Source: Marvinbryantia sp. | GTDB taxonomy: Bacteria; Bacillota; Clostridia; Lachnospirales; Lachnospiraceae | Direction of reading: 5' to 3' | Assembly: GCA_016297895.1 (NCBI GenBank) | Contig: JAEDFS010000008.1 | Span: 1 to 61,179 of the forward strand | DNA: 61,179 bases | Shown here: piece by piece, positions 60,471-61,179 of the stretch | Layout of the letters: each line of letters opens with the position of its first letter | Numbering within the stretch: position 1 is the first letter of the stretch | The notes under the pieces: model-generated | Seen by the model: the letters and a program-made list of their open reading frames with translations, nothing else | What the model was told of the DNA's origin: nothing | The model's database searches: none | Program-made: the position numbers and the translations under genes

Positions 60471-60970
60471 CAGCTCAGGGTTCTCCAGGCTTCCTCCATG
60501 CCCATTCCCCTGCTTTGCACTGCTTCCGCATATACCAGAATATCAAATGGCTTCAGCTCCTCACTGCTGACATCTTTTTTCACAGTAACCGAGTCAAACA
60601 AAGCCTCTGTGGACTCTCCCGGCTGAACCTCCTTCTCCCAGTAATAGTACCCGTCTCCCCGGTCGGTCCATCCCTGCCGGATCACGAGAGGCTCACAAAA
60701 CGCTTCTGCTTCACTGTCCGAAAATCTTACCATCATCCTCACATAACAGGAGACATCGGAACTGCTGACTGCTCTGGGCGCTTTTGTGATCACCGTTCCC
60801 GGCGTGATTTCCGGTACCGGCGGAAATGTTTCCTGAATCTCTATTTTTGTCTCTGATGCAGCAAAATAATTATCCGCCTGATCGTTTCCTGTCAGATAGG
60901 CGTAAGAAGTCCCTGCACCCACCCCCAGGATCAGTGCTGCTGCCATGACTCCCAATATTTTCTTTTTCAT
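60470..60970 (-). CDS. SipW-dependent fibre/pilin-like protein, first gene of the operon
   Basis: This 166-residue exported protein has a SipW-type signal (KKKILGVMAAALILGVGAGTSYAYLT), a short acidic/proline spacer and a small beta domain with two Cys, ending with ILVYAEAVQSRGMG, which is shared in pattern with the other subunits. AAAGGAAG precedes the ATG. It is the promoter-proximal gene of the six-gene unit and probably the most abundant fibre subunit. Confidence 0.78.
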   Translation of the reverse strand: MKKKILGVMAAALILGVGAGTSYAYLTGNDQADNYFAASETKIEIQETFPPVPEITPGTVITKAPRAVSSSDVSCYVRMMVRFSDSEAEAFCEPLVIRQGWTDRGDGYYYWEKEVQPGESTEALFDSVTVKKDVSSEELKPFDILVYAEAVQSRGMGMEEAWRTLS

Positions 60971-61179
60971 ATCTGCTTCCTTTCTAATCTCTGACTATTG
61001 CCATCATTTATGACATTCCAGACTTTCTCACCTCCGGAAGAGGCGGGAGTCATCTTGCATCTGGTATATGTCCCCCATAGGGCATCCCTCCTTATTCCCT
61101 TCGCTTAAAACTTCTTTCCTTTTTAAACGAATCTTTTTCCTGTCTGTGTAACTGTTCACGGAATAGAATGGCTGAAACG
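60971..61179 (-). promoter_or_regulatory. Leader region of the SipW operon
   Basis: This region of about 210 bp contains no normal gene. On the minus strand an 11-bp hairpin (TTCGTTTAAAA / TTTTAAGCGAA, 61100-61131) precedes a 16-codon ORF at 61028-61078 with a strong ribosome site, and then the first fibre gene. No clear -35/-10 pair is visible inside the window. Confidence 0.45.
61028..61078 (-). CDS. Possible 16-residue leader peptide
   Basis: MGDIYQMQDDSRLFRR follows AAGGAGGG at a 7-nt spacing and ends with TGA, 57 nt before the first fibre gene. Part of its DNA (61031-61068) resembles the repeat at 11102-11139 near the MATE 3' end, where another frame reads YQMGEDSRLFRR. It may be a true leader ORF or simply repeat DNA with a chance ribosome site. 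Confidence 0.4.
   Translation of the reverse strand: MGDIYQMQDDSRLFRR

Overview
The window looks like chromosomal DNA of a spore-forming, monoderm gut Clostridia, most likely a Lachnospiraceae of the Blautia / Mediterraneibacter kind. The reasons are sporulation genes (spoIID, spoIIQ), T-box control of two aminoacyl-tRNA synthetase genes, YesM/YesN-type two-component systems, consensus SigA-like promoters, strong AGGAGG ribosome sites and mid-range GC. The species is an inference. No phage, complete insertion sequence or CRISPR array is visible.

Layout. 1-7950 holds the 3' part of tRNA-Gly, spoIIQ and spoIID, then glgP and ileS with an Ile T-box leader. 7950-14000 holds a repeat-rich gap, a Uma2 nuclease-fold protein, a YesL-MATE pair and a tatD-rsmA-hydrolase operon. 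14040-17550 is a MerR-controlled operon (MerR, YbjQ-like protein, ABC exporter). 17570-31771 is a uronate catabolic island: kdgF, a two-component system with a membrane-anchored DctP-like co-sensor, a TRAP transporter (dctPQM), uxaB, uxaA and kdgK, with a divergent LacI regulator and uxaC. 31816-36528 is a decaying carbohydrate ABC locus in which one deletion appears to have joined a permease to a sensor kinase. 36582-38386 is a GntR regulator with uxuA. 38596-41107 holds a rubredoxin-glutamate synthase fusion and a Na+/Ca2+ exchanger. 41250-41551 is a strongly promoted, non-coding, repeat-containing transcription unit. 41586-43901 is metG with a Met T-box. 44041-45714 is an AlbA/ATPase-type gene flanked by 24-nt direct repeats. 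45884-54285 holds a GH125 mannosidase, a dipeptidase and a maltodextrin operon (malE-malF-malG-malQ-malR). 54369-60970 is a six-gene SipW/TasA-like surface-fibre operon.

How the parts fit. The uronate island explains uptake (TRAP), sensing (DctP-like protein, kinase, regulator) and conversion of galacturonate to 2-keto-3-deoxy-6-phosphogluconate (UxaC, UxaB, UxaA, KdgK). UxuA adds the last step of a glucuronate branch. The fructuronate reductase, KDPG aldolase and KduI/KduD are not in the window. Divergent promoters with LacI/CcpA-type operators sit between kdgK and lacI-uxaC, and a UxuR-like operator sits at uxuA. The maltodextrin operon carries its own LacI regulator and a double operator at its promoter, and glgP would feed the same glucose-1-phosphate pool.

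The most unusual items are the putative ncRNA at 41.3-41.55 kb with tandem AAGGA...CCTTTT modules, the SipW fibre operon with an overprinted sipW end and a 16-codon leader ORF, a dispersed palindromic repeat family (about 11.1, 43.9 and 61.0 kb), the repeat-flanked AlbA gene, the deletion scar near 34.3 kb, and an attenuator-like leader before the Na+/Ca2+ exchanger.
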